From Pseudomonadota bacterium (GTDB lineage Bacteria; Pseudomonadota; Alphaproteobacteria; Kiloniellales; JACOMY01): 49,338 nucleotides of DNA. Location of the stretch: positions 1-49,338 of the forward strand of contig JAKOWB010000026.1 in the NCBI GenBank assembly GCA_029781795.1. Direction: 5' to 3'. Shown here one piece after another: positions 1 to 8,517 of this stretch (its first letter is position 1; each line of letters begins with the position of its first letter). A program made the translations under genes and the position numbers. The notes under the pieces were generated by a model that was not told the origin of the DNA, searched no databases, and was given only the letters and a program-made list of their open reading frames with translations.

Positions 1-94
1 CCGCCCCTCAAACCCCGCGGGGGGCGCCGCCCCTGGGCCGCCGCCGCCGCGACGGGCGGGGCTTTGCCCGAGGAGAGAAAGGAAACATCCGACA

Positions 95-1030
95 ATGTGC
101 GGCATCGCTGGCCTGATCCACCGAGGCAAGACCTCGAATATCGGTGGCGAAATGACCTCCATGCTGCGGGCGCTGAAGCACCGCGGCCCGGATTCCACCG
201 GCTACGCCATCTATGGCCAGCCGAAGGACACCGAGTACGTGCTGCGCTTCAAGGTCGCCGAGCAGGACGACCTGAAGACCGGCTTCGCCATCCATGAGCA
301 GGTGAAGCAGCGCCGCGCGACGGTGGACCAGCGCCTGAAGGAGATGGGCGCCAAGCTGCTGTCGGCCGACGAGGCGACGGAGTACGCCTTCCGCTACCGC
401 ATGGCCTTCGACGGCGACATGCGGCGCCTGGCCGATTTCATGGAAGACATCGACGGCGTGGAGATCCTCTCCATCGGCCGCGGCCTGGAGCTGATCAAGG
501 ACCTGGGCGACGCCGACGTGGTGTCGAAGCAGTACGGCCTGGGCAAGTTCGAGGGCACGCACGGCATCGGCCATACCCGCATGGCGACCGAGTCCGCGGT
601 CGACATCCGCTCGGCCCACCCCTACTGGGCCTACCCCTATTCCGACATCGCGGTCGTGCACAACGGCCAGATCACCAACTACTGGAACAAGCGCCGCGAC
701 CTCGAGCGCCGCGGGCACCGCTTCGTCTCCAACTGCGACAGCGAGCTGCTGGCGGTCTATACCGCCGACAACCTGGAGCAGGGCGCGACGCTGCTGGACT
801 CGCTGAAGCAGTCGGTCGAGGAGATCGACGGCGTCTTCACCTACATCATCGCCACCAAGGACGAGCTCGGCATGGCCAAGGACACCATGGCCGCCAAGCC
901 GCTGGTGCTGTTCGAGAGCGACGAGACGGTGGCGCTGGCCAGCGAAGAGATCGCCATCCGCGCGGTCTTCCCGCAGGAAATCGACACCTTTGATCCGTAC
1001 GAAGGGGAGGTTCGGGTATGGAAAGCGTGA
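95..1030 (+). CDS. Class II glutamine amidotransferase subunit, GlxB/MgsA-type
   Basis: Glutaminase subunit of a split glutamate-synthase-like enzyme. It should release ammonia from glutamine for the FMN subunit encoded downstream. The Ntn-hydrolase nucleophile is Cys2 (MCGIAGL), exposed when Met1 is removed. Further class II motifs are KHRGPDSTGY (about 28-37), GHTRMATES, HNGQITN and SNCDSELL. At 311 aa it is a free-standing domain rather than the N-terminus of a full-length GltB. An AAAGGAAA ribosome site precedes the ATG, and the stop overlaps the next gene by 13 bp, so the two are translationally coupled. A GC-rich inverted repeat lies at 21-33 upstream. The family includes GlxB and MgsA of N-methylglutamate synthase. 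Which substrate applies cannot be settled because no gmaS or mgd genes are visible here. Confidence 0.92.
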   Translation: MCGIAGLIHRGKTSNIGGEMTSMLRALKHRGPDSTGYAIYGQPKDTEYVLRFKVAEQDDLKTGFAIHEQVKQRRATVDQRLKEMGAKLLSADEATEYAFRYRMAFDGDMRRLADFMEDIDGVEILSIGRGLELIKDLGDADVVSKQYGLGKFEGTHGIGHTRMATESAVDIRSAHPYWAYPYSDIAVVHNGQITNYWNKRRDLERRGHRFVSNCDSELLAVYTADNLEQGATLLDSLKQSVEEIDGVFTYIIATKDELGMAKDTMAAKPLVLFESDETVALASEEIAIRAVFPQEIDTFDPYEGEVRVWKA

Positions 1031-1884
1031 AGACGAGCAACACCGACCGCAGCCAGGTCGACCGCTCGCATGAGATGGGGCTGCACGTCGAGCAGCTGAA
1101 GGGCCGCACGCAGCAGCGCTTCTTCAAGCCAGACGAGGAAGCCAACTTCACCTATCCGGATTCCTACGACGTCGACTTCAACAAGCGCGCGGAGTTCGAC
1201 GCCAAGGACATGTCCACCAAGGACGTGAACCTGAAGATCCGCGAACTGATGAAGTCCGGCCACGGCACCATCGTGATCAAGAATCCGATGGCGCGCCACG
1301 CGCTGGGCGTCGGCATCCTCAACCGCCTGAACCTCTACTTCGAGGGTTCGCTCGGCTACTTCGGCTGCGGCCTGGTGGACGGGCCGAACATCCGCATCTC
1401 GGGCCGTGTGGGCTGGTCCTGCGCCGAGAACATGATGGCCGGCACGGTGGTGATCGAGAAGAACGCCGGCTCGCTGTTCGGCGCCGCGATCCGCGGCGGC
1501 GACCTGGTCTGCAAGGGCCATGTCGGCGCCCGCACCGGCATCGACCAGAAGGGCGGCACCATCATCGTCGGCGGCGACACCGGCGCCTTCTCGGGCTTCA
1601 TGATGCAGCGCGGCCGCATGGTGATCTGCGGCAACGCCGGCAAGAACCTCGGCGATTCGATGTACGACGGCATGATCTATGTCGGCGGCCAGGTCGCGGA
1701 GCTGGGCGTCGACTGCGTGCCGGGCGAGATGACCGACACCGACCGCGCGTGGCTCACCCGCAAGCTCAAGATGTACGACCTCTACCCGGCGAAGGGCATC
1801 GACCACTTCAAGAAGTTCGTCGCCGGCAAGCAGCTCTGGAACTACGACAACCTCGAGCCGTCGGAGAAGAAGCTGGTGCTCTGA
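1018..1884 (+). CDS. GXGXG-domain glutamate synthase-like subunit, GlxC/MgsB-type
   Basis: 288-aa protein equivalent to the C-terminal beta-helix (GXGXG) domain of glutamate synthase large subunit, here as a separate polypeptide. Repeating glycine motifs run from about residue 100 to 230 (for example GYFGCGLVDGPNIRISGRVG, then IIVGGDTGAFSGF and MIYVGGQVAELG). In full-length GltB this domain is structural and helps link the glutaminase and synthase sites. The ATG lies inside the end of the amidotransferase gene with a GGGGAGG site just upstream. The FMN subunit follows after 53 bp. The three-gene split order is the one seen in glx and mgs operons. Confidence 0.92.
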   Translation: MESVKTSNTDRSQVDRSHEMGLHVEQLKGRTQQRFFKPDEEANFTYPDSYDVDFNKRAEFDAKDMSTKDVNLKIRELMKSGHGTIVIKNPMARHALGVGILNRLNLYFEGSLGYFGCGLVDGPNIRISGRVGWSCAENMMAGTVVIEKNAGSLFGAAIRGGDLVCKGHVGARTGIDQKGGTIIVGGDTGAFSGFMMQRGRMVICGNAGKNLGDSMYDGMIYVGGQVAELGVDCVPGEMTDTDRAWLTRKLKMYDLYPAKGIDHFKKFVAGKQLWNYDNLEPSEKKLVL

Positions 1885-1937
1885 CGAGCGCCAGCCTCAT
1901 CCCCGTCCGCCACGAGCAAGCTAGAGGAACAGACCCG

Positions 1938-3314
1938 ATGGCCAACCAGCCTCTCCCCGCCGAGAAGCCGCAGAAGAAGGCGCTGACGCGCGACGTCAAC
2001 CGCCTCGGCAACTCCTTCATCTTCCCGCCGCACGTCATCGACGACATCCACATCAAGGCCGAGCTCGGCCGCTACCGGATGCGCGGCTTCTCGCTGTTCA
2101 AGAAGATCCCGCACTGGGACGACCTGACCTTCCTGCCCGGCACCCTCACCCGCTTCGTCATCGAGGGCTACCGCGAGAAGTGCATCACCAAGACGGTGCT
2201 GGGCCCCAACGCCAAGCGCCCGATGGTGCTCGACATCCCGGTCTACATCACCGGCATGTCCTTCGGCGCGCTCTCCTACGAGGCGAAGATCGCCCTGGCG
2301 CGCGGTGCGACCATGGCCGGCTCCGCCACCTGCTCGGGCGAGGGCGGCATGATCCCCGACGAGCGCCGCTTCAGCTCGAAGTGGTACTACCAGTGCATCC
2401 AGAGCCGCTACGGCTTCAACCCGCACCACCTGCGCCTCGCCGACGCGGTGGAGTTCTTCATCGGCCAGGGCTGCAAGGTCGGCCTCGGCGGCCACCTGAT
2501 GGGCCAGAAGGTCACCGACATGGTGGCCGAGATGCGCTCGCTGCCCGCCGGCATCGACCAGCGCTCGCCGGCGCGCCATCCGGACTGGATGGGCCCCGAC
2601 GACTTGGCGCTGAAGATCCAGGAGGTGCGCGAGGCCACCAACCACGAGATCCCGATCCAGCTGAAGCTCGGTGCGGCGCGCGTCTATGACGACGTCCGCA
2701 TGGCGGCGAAGACCGGACCGGACATCATCTACATCGACGGCATGGAGGGCGGCACCGGCGCCGGCCCGCACCTGGCCACCGAGGAGACCGGCGTGCCCGG
2801 CATCGCCGCGGTCCGCCAGGCGCGCAAGGCGCTGGACGACGTCGGCATGACCGGGCAGATCTCGCTGGTCTATGCCGGCGGCATCCGCAACGGCGGCGAC
2901 CTGGCCAAGGCGCTGGCGCTGGGCGCCGACGCTGTGGCCATCGGCCACTCCGCGCTGATGGCGCTCAACTGCAACAAGGACATCCCGGAGTCCGACTACG
3001 AGAAGGAAGTCGGCGTGGAGCCCGGCCACTGCTACCACTGCCACTCGGGCCGCTGCCCGGTCGGCGTGGCGACGCAGGACCCGGTGCTGCGCAAGCGCCT
3101 GGATCCCGACGAGGCGGCCGAGCGCGTCTACAACTTCCTGCACACGCTGACCATGGAGTGCCAGATGATGGCGCGGGCCTGCGGCAAGACGAACATCCAT
3201 TCGCTCGAGCCGGAAGACCTTGCGGCGCTGACCATGGAGGCCTCGGCGCTCGCCGGCGTGCCGCTGGCCGGCACCAACTACACCGTCGGCGTCGACGACT
3301 ACCACCACCTCTGA
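1938..3314 (+). CDS. FMN-binding glutamate synthase family subunit, GlxD/MgsC-type
   Basis: 458-aa TIM-barrel synthase subunit. It contains the GltS FMN-domain signatures IQLKLGAARVYDD (about 235-247), DGMEGGTGAGP and YAGGIRNGGDLAKALALGAD. A cysteine cluster CYHCHSGRCPVGVATQ near residues 364-379 probably ligates the Fe-S cluster. It should aminate 2-oxoglutarate, or use methylamine-derived nitrogen in the MgsC variant, with ammonia passed from the amidotransferase. I chose the ATG at 1938 because AGAGGAA lies about 8 bp upstream. The open frame extends back to 1749, but that would overlap the GXGXG gene by 136 bp without homology. It is followed 19 bp later by an unknown gene and then a terminator. 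Confidence 0.92.
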   Translation: MANQPLPAEKPQKKALTRDVNRLGNSFIFPPHVIDDIHIKAELGRYRMRGFSLFKKIPHWDDLTFLPGTLTRFVIEGYREKCITKTVLGPNAKRPMVLDIPVYITGMSFGALSYEAKIALARGATMAGSATCSGEGGMIPDERRFSSKWYYQCIQSRYGFNPHHLRLADAVEFFIGQGCKVGLGGHLMGQKVTDMVAEMRSLPAGIDQRSPARHPDWMGPDDLALKIQEVREATNHEIPIQLKLGAARVYDDVRMAAKTGPDIIYIDGMEGGTGAGPHLATEETGVPGIAAVRQARKALDDVGMTGQISLVYAGGIRNGGDLAKALALGADAVAIGHSALMALNCNKDIPESDYEKEVGVEPGHCYHCHSGRCPVGVATQDPVLRKRLDPDEAAERVYNFLHTLTMECQMMARACGKTNIHSLEPEDLAALTMEASALAGVPLAGTNYTVGVDDYHHL

Positions 3315-3333
3315 GACCGGGAGACGCCCTAAA

Positions 3334-3747
3334 ATGGCAGGCACCTCTTACAAGGGCTCGACGATCAAGGACGTCGACCAGTTCCTCAAGGGCGATGGCC
3401 TCGACTCCGAGCGCGAGAAGGTCATCGGCCAGCACATCGGCTATCGCTACGACGTCAACCTGCTGCCCGACTACAGCAAGCTCACGCCCTTCCTGAAGAG
3501 CTACATGGAGACGATGGGCTGGGACGACCTCAACTGGCTGGAAGACGTGCACATGGGCTACGAGGAAGGCCGCCCGGCCATCTTCGACCGCAACGTCAAC
3601 GGCTGGGTGACGATCCCCGAGGGCACCAAGCTGCCCGAGACGCAGCAGGATCGCGACATGATGGCCCGCGAGCTGCTGATCAAGTTCCAGATGAGCAAGC
3701 GCCATCCGATGGTCGACCTGAACAAGGCCTATCGGAAGTTCTGGTAA
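3334..3747 (+). CDS. Conserved hypothetical protein, last gene of split glutamate synthase operon
   Basis: 137-aa soluble, acidic/aromatic-rich protein that I cannot assign to a family. It begins MAGTSYKGSTIKDVDQFL, has the tryptophan-rich motif MGWDDLNWLEDVHMGYEEG near residues 60-78, and ends with a basic RHPMVDLNKAYRKFW. It has no signal peptide or membrane segment. A GGGAG ribosome site lies about 14 bp before the ATG. It starts 19 bp after the FMN subunit, and the operon terminator begins 19 bp after its stop. It is therefore almost surely co-transcribed with the glutamate-synthase-like subunits. A role as an accessory or small subunit of that complex is inference from position only. Confidence 0.85.
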   Translation: MAGTSYKGSTIKDVDQFLKGDGLDSEREKVIGQHIGYRYDVNLLPDYSKLTPFLKSYMETMGWDDLNWLEDVHMGYEEGRPAIFDRNVNGWVTIPEGTKLPETQQDRDMMARELLIKFQMSKRHPMVDLNKAYRKFW

Positions 3748-3766
3748 GTCTTACCCCATGTCCTCC

Positions 3767-3805
3767 AACCCCGCCGCCGGGCGCACCCGTCGGCGGGGTT
3801 TTTTT
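3767..3805 (+). terminator. Rho-independent terminator of the split glutamate synthase operon
   Basis: Perfect 10-bp stem AACCCCGCCG (3767-3776) with CGGCGGGGTT (3791-3800), a 14-nt loop, and a run of seven T ending at 3805. It lies between convergent genes and serves the plus-strand operon. Confidence 0.93.
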
Positions 3806-3825
3806 GTGCGCAGGGGTGGGCCGCG

Positions 3826-4422
3826 TCAGCCGCCGCCGAGCGGCGGCTCGGCCTGGGCGTGGGCCCAGTCGGGCAGGAAGGCCAGGATCTTCACGCCGGC
3901 CGGCAGGTTCGGGTTGAACAGCGAGTTGTGCCAGAAGGTCTGCTGCCACTCCTCGTCCTTCTCGGCCAGCAGGCGCACGGCGCAGGGAATGCGGTAGCTC
4001 TGGCGGAACTGCGCGAAGTCCAGCCGAGCCTTGCCGAGGTGGACGAGCTGGGCGGCGAAGCGCGAGTCCGGCGCGAAGAGCGCGGTCATCACGTCGCTGA
4101 AGTCGCGGGCCTTCTGGTAGAAGGTGCCGTGCAGCAGCTTCACCCCGTCCTCCAGGCGCAGCAGGGGATCGGCGGTGCGGCGCACGATGTGCTTCAGCTG
4201 CATGATGGTCTCGTGCGGCTCGCGCCGGTTCAGCAGCACGGTGATGGGGCCCGCGGCCTCCTCGTGGCCGGCCGGCGTCACCAGCGGGCGCATGCCCTCG
4301 GAGGGGCGGCCGCCCAGCTCGCGCACGGCGATCTGCCGGATGCGGCACTGCCAGCCGAGGAAATGGTCGCGCAGTTCGGCCTGCGCCTCGCCCATCAGCA
4401 CCACCTTGTTCTCGTCGCTCAT
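3826..4422 (-). CDS. Conserved hypothetical protein (198 aa)
   Basis: Cytosolic 198-aa protein, not recognised as a named family. The chosen start is the ATG at 4422 (MSDENKVVLMGEAQ). The open frame runs further upstream, but that part would invade the divergent transporter gene. Visible features are an early QCRIRQIAVRELGGRPSEGM block, a GPITVLLNRREPHETIMQLKH block, and a C-terminal WQQTFWHNSLFNP segment. Charged helices predominate, with no signal peptide and no obvious catalytic motif. It converges on the split glutamate synthase operon across the terminator and is transcribed divergently from the DMT transporter, so it is probably monocistronic. Confidence 0.75.
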   Translation of the reverse strand: MSDENKVVLMGEAQAELRDHFLGWQCRIRQIAVRELGGRPSEGMRPLVTPAGHEEAAGPITVLLNRREPHETIMQLKHIVRRTADPLLRLEDGVKLLHGTFYQKARDFSDVMTALFAPDSRFAAQLVHLGKARLDFAQFRQSYRIPCAVRLLAEKDEEWQQTFWHNSLFNPNLPAGVKILAFLPDWAHAQAEPPLGGG

Positions 4423-4546
4423 GACCCTTGTCCGCGATGGGAACCCTTGCGTTCCTGCCCCAATGTAGGGCGAGGCTTGCAGCCTTGCCACGCCCGCAAG
4501 CGACACCGGCGCTGCTAATCTCAGCGCCCGGGAGGAGAGGGGAGCC

Positions 4547-5422
4547 TTGAGCGTGCCGCCAGCCTTGTGGGGCCTGGGTACTGCCCTGAGCTGGGGCGGT
4601 GCCGACATCATCGGTCGCTGGACCGGCGGGCGCTTCGGCGTCGCCGTCTCGCTGGCCGGTACCATGCTGGCCTCGGTCGCCGTCCTGGGCGCCCTGCTGC
4701 TGCTCCAGGGCCAGCCGCTGGTGGCCGACTGGGGGCACCTGCCGGTGCCGCTGCTGTCCGGCGTCGCCAACGCCATCGGCACGCTCTGCCTGATCCTGGC
4801 GCTGGTGCGCGGGCCGATCGTCGTCACCTCGCCGATCACCGCCAGCTATCCCGTCATCAACCTGCTGCTGGCCCTGCTGGGCGGCGTGCTGCCCAGCCTG
4901 GCGCAGTGGCTCGCCATGGGCGTGGTCATGCTGGGCGTGGTGCTGGTCTCGCGCGGCGCGGCCGCCGCGGCCCCGACGGGCGCGACGCCGGACCGCCGGC
5001 GCCTTGTCGGCTCGATCGCCATCGCGCTGACCAGCGCGCTGGGCTTTGCGCTCTCGATCCACGGCATCCAGCAGGTGATGGCGGAGCAGGGCGAGCTGCA
5101 GGCGACCTTCCTCATGCGTGTCGGCGGCGCGCTGACCGCCGTCGCCATCCTCGCCTGCCTGCCGCGCACGCGCCGCGCCGTGCCGGCGCGCTGGCTGCCG
5201 GTGCTGGGGGTGCAGGGCCTCCTCGACGGCTGCGCCTATGTCCTGCTGCTCTATGGCAGCCGGGGCACCGGCGCGCAGATCGTCGTGGTGGTGGCCGCCG
5301 CCTACTGCGTCGTGCCGGTGCTTTTCGGCCGCTTCGTGCTGAAGGAGCACATGGGCTGGCCGCAGCTCCTGGGCCTCCTTGCCATCATCGCCGGCGTCGC
5401 CTACCTGGCGGGCGCACACTAG
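4547..5422 (+). CDS. DMT superfamily (EamA-like) inner-membrane transporter
   Basis: About 291-aa polytopic membrane protein with roughly ten hydrophobic segments arranged as two repeated halves, as in EamA/RhaT-type drug/metabolite transporters. The first half ends near AMGVVMLGVVLVSRG, and the second half ends with the typical GWPQLLGLLAIIAGVAYLAG. Substrate is not predictable. The frame begins at a TTG (4547), with a GTG two codons later as an alternative. GGAGGAG and GGAG sites lie 6-16 bp upstream and fit either start. The next plus-strand gene begins 43 bp downstream. Confidence 0.85.
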   Translation: MSVPPALWGLGTALSWGGADIIGRWTGGRFGVAVSLAGTMLASVAVLGALLLLQGQPLVADWGHLPVPLLSGVANAIGTLCLILALVRGPIVVTSPITASYPVINLLLALLGGVLPSLAQWLAMGVVMLGVVLVSRGAAAAAPTGATPDRRRLVGSIAIALTSALGFALSIHGIQQVMAEQGELQATFLMRVGGALTAVAILACLPRTRRAVPARWLPVLGVQGLLDGCAYVLLLYGSRGTGAQIVVVVAAAYCVVPVLFGRFVLKEHMGWPQLLGLLAIIAGVAYLAGAH

Positions 5423-5465
5423 CGCTAGACTGGCCCGGTCCGTGGTGAGTCGTGGGGGGCGGGGC

Positions 5466-7145
5466 ATGCGGGCGGTGCGGGGACTGGCGCTGTCGGCGCT
5501 GCTGTGCGGTGGTCCGGCGGCGGCGGACGAGTTCTTCGACTGCGCCAGCGAGGCCAACGCCAAGGCGATCGACCCGACAGCGCCCTTCACCTGCGCCGTG
5601 CTGGAGCAACACCAGGTGGCGATGGCGAACGGCATGGCGCCTGTCCGCATCCTTGCCGATGCGACCAGCAACCCGGACGAGCTGGCGCCTTGGCGGGCGC
5701 TGATCCTGGAGTCGCTGACCAAGCACCTCGCGGTCTGGACCCAGCACGCCGCCCTGAAGCTGCTGCCGCTGACCATCGTGCTGTTCGATCCGAACGATCC
5801 GGCCAGCCCGATCGGCGGCAACCTCGGCCTGCACTCGGTGCTGGCCGGGCAGTGCCTCTTCCGCGTCAACACCAGGGCCCTGGCCAGCCAGCCGCCAGGC
5901 GAGATCGAGGACTTCTTCCGCCGCGTGGTGGCGCACGAGCTGGTGCACTGCGTCCAGGCGTCCAACTGGCCGGGGCCGGCCAGCGCCGCCGGCAATACCT
6001 GGTGGGTCGAGGGCGGCGCCGACATGCTGGCCGGCGTGCTCTATCCGCCCTCGACCAACGACCTGGCGCGCCAGGCCCAGTTCGATTCGGAATCCGCCGC
6101 CGTGCCCCTGACCCGCATGGCCTACGAGGCCTCGACCTTCTTCTATTGGCTCTGGGGCAAGGACCCCGCTCTGGTCTTCAAGCTAATGGCGGCGATGCCG
6201 ACCGAGCCCGGCGAGGCGGCACAGCGTTCCGCCCTGCTGGCCTTCATGGAAAGCCCGGACGCGCAGGCGGCGGTCGGCGAACGCGGGCTCGACCGCTTCG
6301 CCCAGGACTACATCGACGGCGATGTCCGCAATCCGCTCGGCGCCGTGGTGGTGCATCCCGACCTCGGTCCGCCGATCATCTTCGACGAGACCCGCAGCGT
6401 CACCTTCAACGCCCAGCCCTTCACCGTCCAGCGCGCCTACCTGGGATTCATCGGCGACTTCGCGCTGCCCACCTTCGATGCGCTGGGCACCGTCTGGGCG
6501 CGTGCGGCGGACGGCGACTGGGACGAACTGCCGCTCTTCGTCGACCAGGAGGGCTGCGAGCAGCCGCGGATGTACAAGATTGCCCGCATGCCGACGGCCG
6601 ATAGCGACCACGGCTTCCGCCTCGACGCCAGCCAGACCGAGAGCTGCGAGATCTGCCGCCCCTCGCAGGCGCGCGACCCCTGCATGGTCGGGCGCTGGAG
6701 CGTCGACATGCAGGCCATGACCGACGACTTGCGCCAGCGGATCAAGGCGCTCTCGGGCCTCAGCGACATCTCGGGCGAGATCGTCTTCGACCTGCGCGAA
6801 AGCGGCAGCTTCGCGATCGGCTTCGACCACGTCTTCATCGGCGGCGTGGTCGGCGACGACAAGAGCGGCGCGGCGGCCTGGTGGCTGGAGATCGGCGGCG
6901 AGGACAGCGGCACCTGGTCGGCGGAGAACGGCGTGATGACGCTCTGCATCCACGAGCCCGGCAGCACGATGGTCAACACCATCGCCCTCGACGAGACGCA
7001 GCGCTATGTCACCGACCACAGCGGCTATGCCCAGTCGGGTGTCTACAGCTATGCCTGCGGCGCCACCACGCTGCTGGACTACAGCGGGCCCATCGTGATG
7101 CCCGAGGGCTATCAGCCGCGCTGGACGCTGAACAAGGTGAAGTAG
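5466..7145 (+). CDS. Secreted HExxH protein, probable gluzincin-type metallopeptidase
   Basis: 559-aa exported protein. A signal peptide (MRAVRGLALSALLCGGPAAA, cleavage near 20) is followed by a mature protein with zinc-binding motif HELVH at 157-161. A downstream acid, E182 in WWVEGGAD, has the spacing of a gluzincin third ligand. Several Cys pairs (CEICRPSQARDPC, around 385-400) suggest periplasmic disulfides, and the C-terminal part is beta-rich. The peptidase role is inferred from the motif; I do not recognise a specific MEROPS family. The ATG at 5466 gives a clean signal peptide, with a G-rich stretch just before it. A TAGACT -10-like hexamer lies at 5426-5431. The stop is 7 bp from the convergent YbaK gene. 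Confidence 0.8.
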   Translation: MRAVRGLALSALLCGGPAAADEFFDCASEANAKAIDPTAPFTCAVLEQHQVAMANGMAPVRILADATSNPDELAPWRALILESLTKHLAVWTQHAALKLLPLTIVLFDPNDPASPIGGNLGLHSVLAGQCLFRVNTRALASQPPGEIEDFFRRVVAHELVHCVQASNWPGPASAAGNTWWVEGGADMLAGVLYPPSTNDLARQAQFDSESAAVPLTRMAYEASTFFYWLWGKDPALVFKLMAAMPTEPGEAAQRSALLAFMESPDAQAAVGERGLDRFAQDYIDGDVRNPLGAVVVHPDLGPPIIFDETRSVTFNAQPFTVQRAYLGFIGDFALPTFDALGTVWARAADGDWDELPLFVDQEGCEQPRMYKIARMPTADSDHGFRLDASQTESCEICRPSQARDPCMVGRWSVDMQAMTDDLRQRIKALSGLSDISGEIVFDLRESGSFAIGFDHVFIGGVVGDDKSGAAAWWLEIGGEDSGTWSAENGVMTLCIHEPGSTMVNTIALDETQRYVTDHSGYAQSGVYSYACGATTLLDYSGPIVMPEGYQPRWTLNKVK

Positions 7146-7152
7146 GGCGCCG

Positions 7153-7641
7153 TCAGGCCTTGCGCAGGTCGGCGACCTGGCCGCCGGTCAGGGCCTTGAG
7201 GTCGGCGGGGGTGAGCTGGAAGACGGCGTTCGGCGTGCCGGCGGCGGCCCAGATGACCTCGAGCTGGAAGAGGTCCTGGTCGAGCAGCGTCACCGGCGGC
7301 TCCAGGTGGCCGACCGGCGGGATGCCGCCGATGGCATAGCCGGTCTTGGCGCGCACGAACTCCGGGTCGGCGCGTTCGATCTTCTCGCCCAGGATCGTGG
7401 CGACCTTCTTCTCGTCCACGCGGTTGGCGCCGCTGGCGATGATCAGCACCGGCCGGCCCGAGTCGCGGGCGCGGAAGATCAGCGACTTGGCGATCTGGGC
7501 CACGGCGCAGCCGACGGCGGCGGCGGCCTCCTCGCTGGTGCGGGTGGAGGCCGGGAACTCGCGCACCTTGAGCGCCAGGCCCTGCGCGTCCAGCGCCGCC
7601 TGCACCCGCCGGGCCGAGTCCTTCAATGGCGCCTCGCTCAT
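7153..7641 (-). CDS. YbaK/EbsC (ProX-like) aminoacyl-tRNA deacylase family protein
   Basis: 162-aa single-domain protein of the YbaK/INS family, whose members hydrolyse mischarged tRNAs (for example Cys- or Ala-tRNAPro). Family hallmarks are the early TSEEAAAAVGC segment, AQIAKSLIFRA with the conserved lysine near residue 49, GANRVDEKKVA, and GYAIGGIPPVGH (about 105-116). The substrate specificity within the family cannot be told from sequence. Its ATG overlaps the proC stop as ATGA, so it is translated from the proC transcript. Confidence 0.88.
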   Translation of the reverse strand: MSEAPLKDSARRVQAALDAQGLALKVREFPASTRTSEEAAAAVGCAVAQIAKSLIFRARDSGRPVLIIASGANRVDEKKVATILGEKIERADPEFVRAKTGYAIGGIPPVGHLEPPVTLLDQDLFQLEVIWAAAGTPNAVFQLTPADLKALTGGQVADLRKA

Positions 7642-8456
7642 CCCGCCAGCTCGCGACTGCGGCGCGTGGCGGCGGCGATGGCGCGGGTCACGATGGGCTG
7701 CAGGCCGTCGTCGGCCATCATCACCTTCAAGGCCTCGAGCGTCGTGCCCGCGGGCGAGGTGACGTTCTGGCGCAGCTGCGCCGGCGACTCGGGCGACTGG
7801 TGCAGCAGTTCGCCCGAGCCGGCGACCGTGACTCGTGCCAGCCGCGCCGCCAGCGCGTCCGGCAGGCCGTTGGCGCGCCCGGCCTCGGCCAGCATCTCGG
7901 CCAGCAGGAAGACATAGGCCGGGCCGCCGCCGGAGACCGCGGTGACCACGTCGATCAGGCCCTCGTCCTCGACCCAGGCGGTCTCGCCGACCGCCGCCAT
8001 CAGGGTCTCGGCCGCCTGGCGCTGCGCCTGGCTGACGCCGGGGCCGGCGACGAGTACCGACATGCCGCGGCCGACCGCGGCCGGTGTGTTCGGCATGGCG
8101 CGCACGAGGGTGAGGCCGGCGCCCAGGTGCTGGCGGAAGTAGGCCAGCGTCTTGCCGGCGGCGATGGAGAGGAAGAGCGTGCCGGGCTGCGCCAGGCGGG
8201 CCAGCGGGCCCACCACCTGTCCCATCATCTGCGGCTTCACCGCCAGCAGCACCAGGGCCGGCCGGTAGTCCGCGGGCAGCGACTCGACCGAGGGGACGAC
8301 GGTCGCGCCCTTGGCCTGGAAGGCGGCGACGGCCGCCTGGTTGGGCTCCACCAGCGTCACGTCGCCGGCCTTGACGCCGCGCTCCAGCCAGCCGGCCAGC
8401 AGCGCACCGCCCATCTTGCCGCAACCGACCAGCAGCAGCGGCCCTTGGATTGTCAT
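7638..8456 (-). CDS. proC: Pyrroline-5-carboxylate reductase
   Basis: 272-aa enzyme that reduces delta-1-pyrroline-5-carboxylate to L-proline with NAD(P)H. N-terminal Rossmann motif GCGKMGGAL (11-19), then LLAVKPQMM, MPNTPAAVG and the C-terminal dimerisation/active-site signature VSGGGPAYVF plus NVTSPAGTTLEAL. Length is normal. A GGAGGT site lies 9 bp before the ATG. It sits between a YbjN-type gene (62 bp upstream) and the YbaK gene (4-bp overlap), forming a minus-strand group YbjN-proC-YbaK. The YbjN-proC pairing is common in alphaproteobacteria. Confidence 0.95.
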   Translation of the reverse strand: MTIQGPLLLVGCGKMGGALLAGWLERGVKAGDVTLVEPNQAAVAAFQAKGATVVPSVESLPADYRPALVLLAVKPQMMGQVVGPLARLAQPGTLFLSIAAGKTLAYFRQHLGAGLTLVRAMPNTPAAVGRGMSVLVAGPGVSQAQRQAAETLMAAVGETAWVEDEGLIDVVTAVSGGGPAYVFLLAEMLAEAGRANGLPDALAARLARVTVAGSGELLHQSPESPAQLRQNVTSPAGTTLEALKVMMADDGLQPIVTRAIAAATRRSRELAG

Positions 8457-8517
8457 GGGAAGCGGGACCTCCGATTGCCTGTCGCGCCGGAGGCCCCGTC
8501 CGTGGAGTCGCGGGCGC

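Noticed and set aside
1749..1937. N-terminal extension of the FMN glutamate synthase subunit
   Set aside because: Would overlap the GXGXG gene by over 130 bp; the ATG at 1938 has a ribosome site.
1842..3344. 500-codon minus-strand frame opposite the FMN subunit
   Set aside because: GC-rich antisense shadow: the translation is Val/Ala/Arg/His-rich with no family motifs, while the plus strand encodes a clear enzyme.
3680..6025. 781-codon minus-strand frame
   Set aside because: Crosses several real genes on both strands; composition-driven open frame without motifs.
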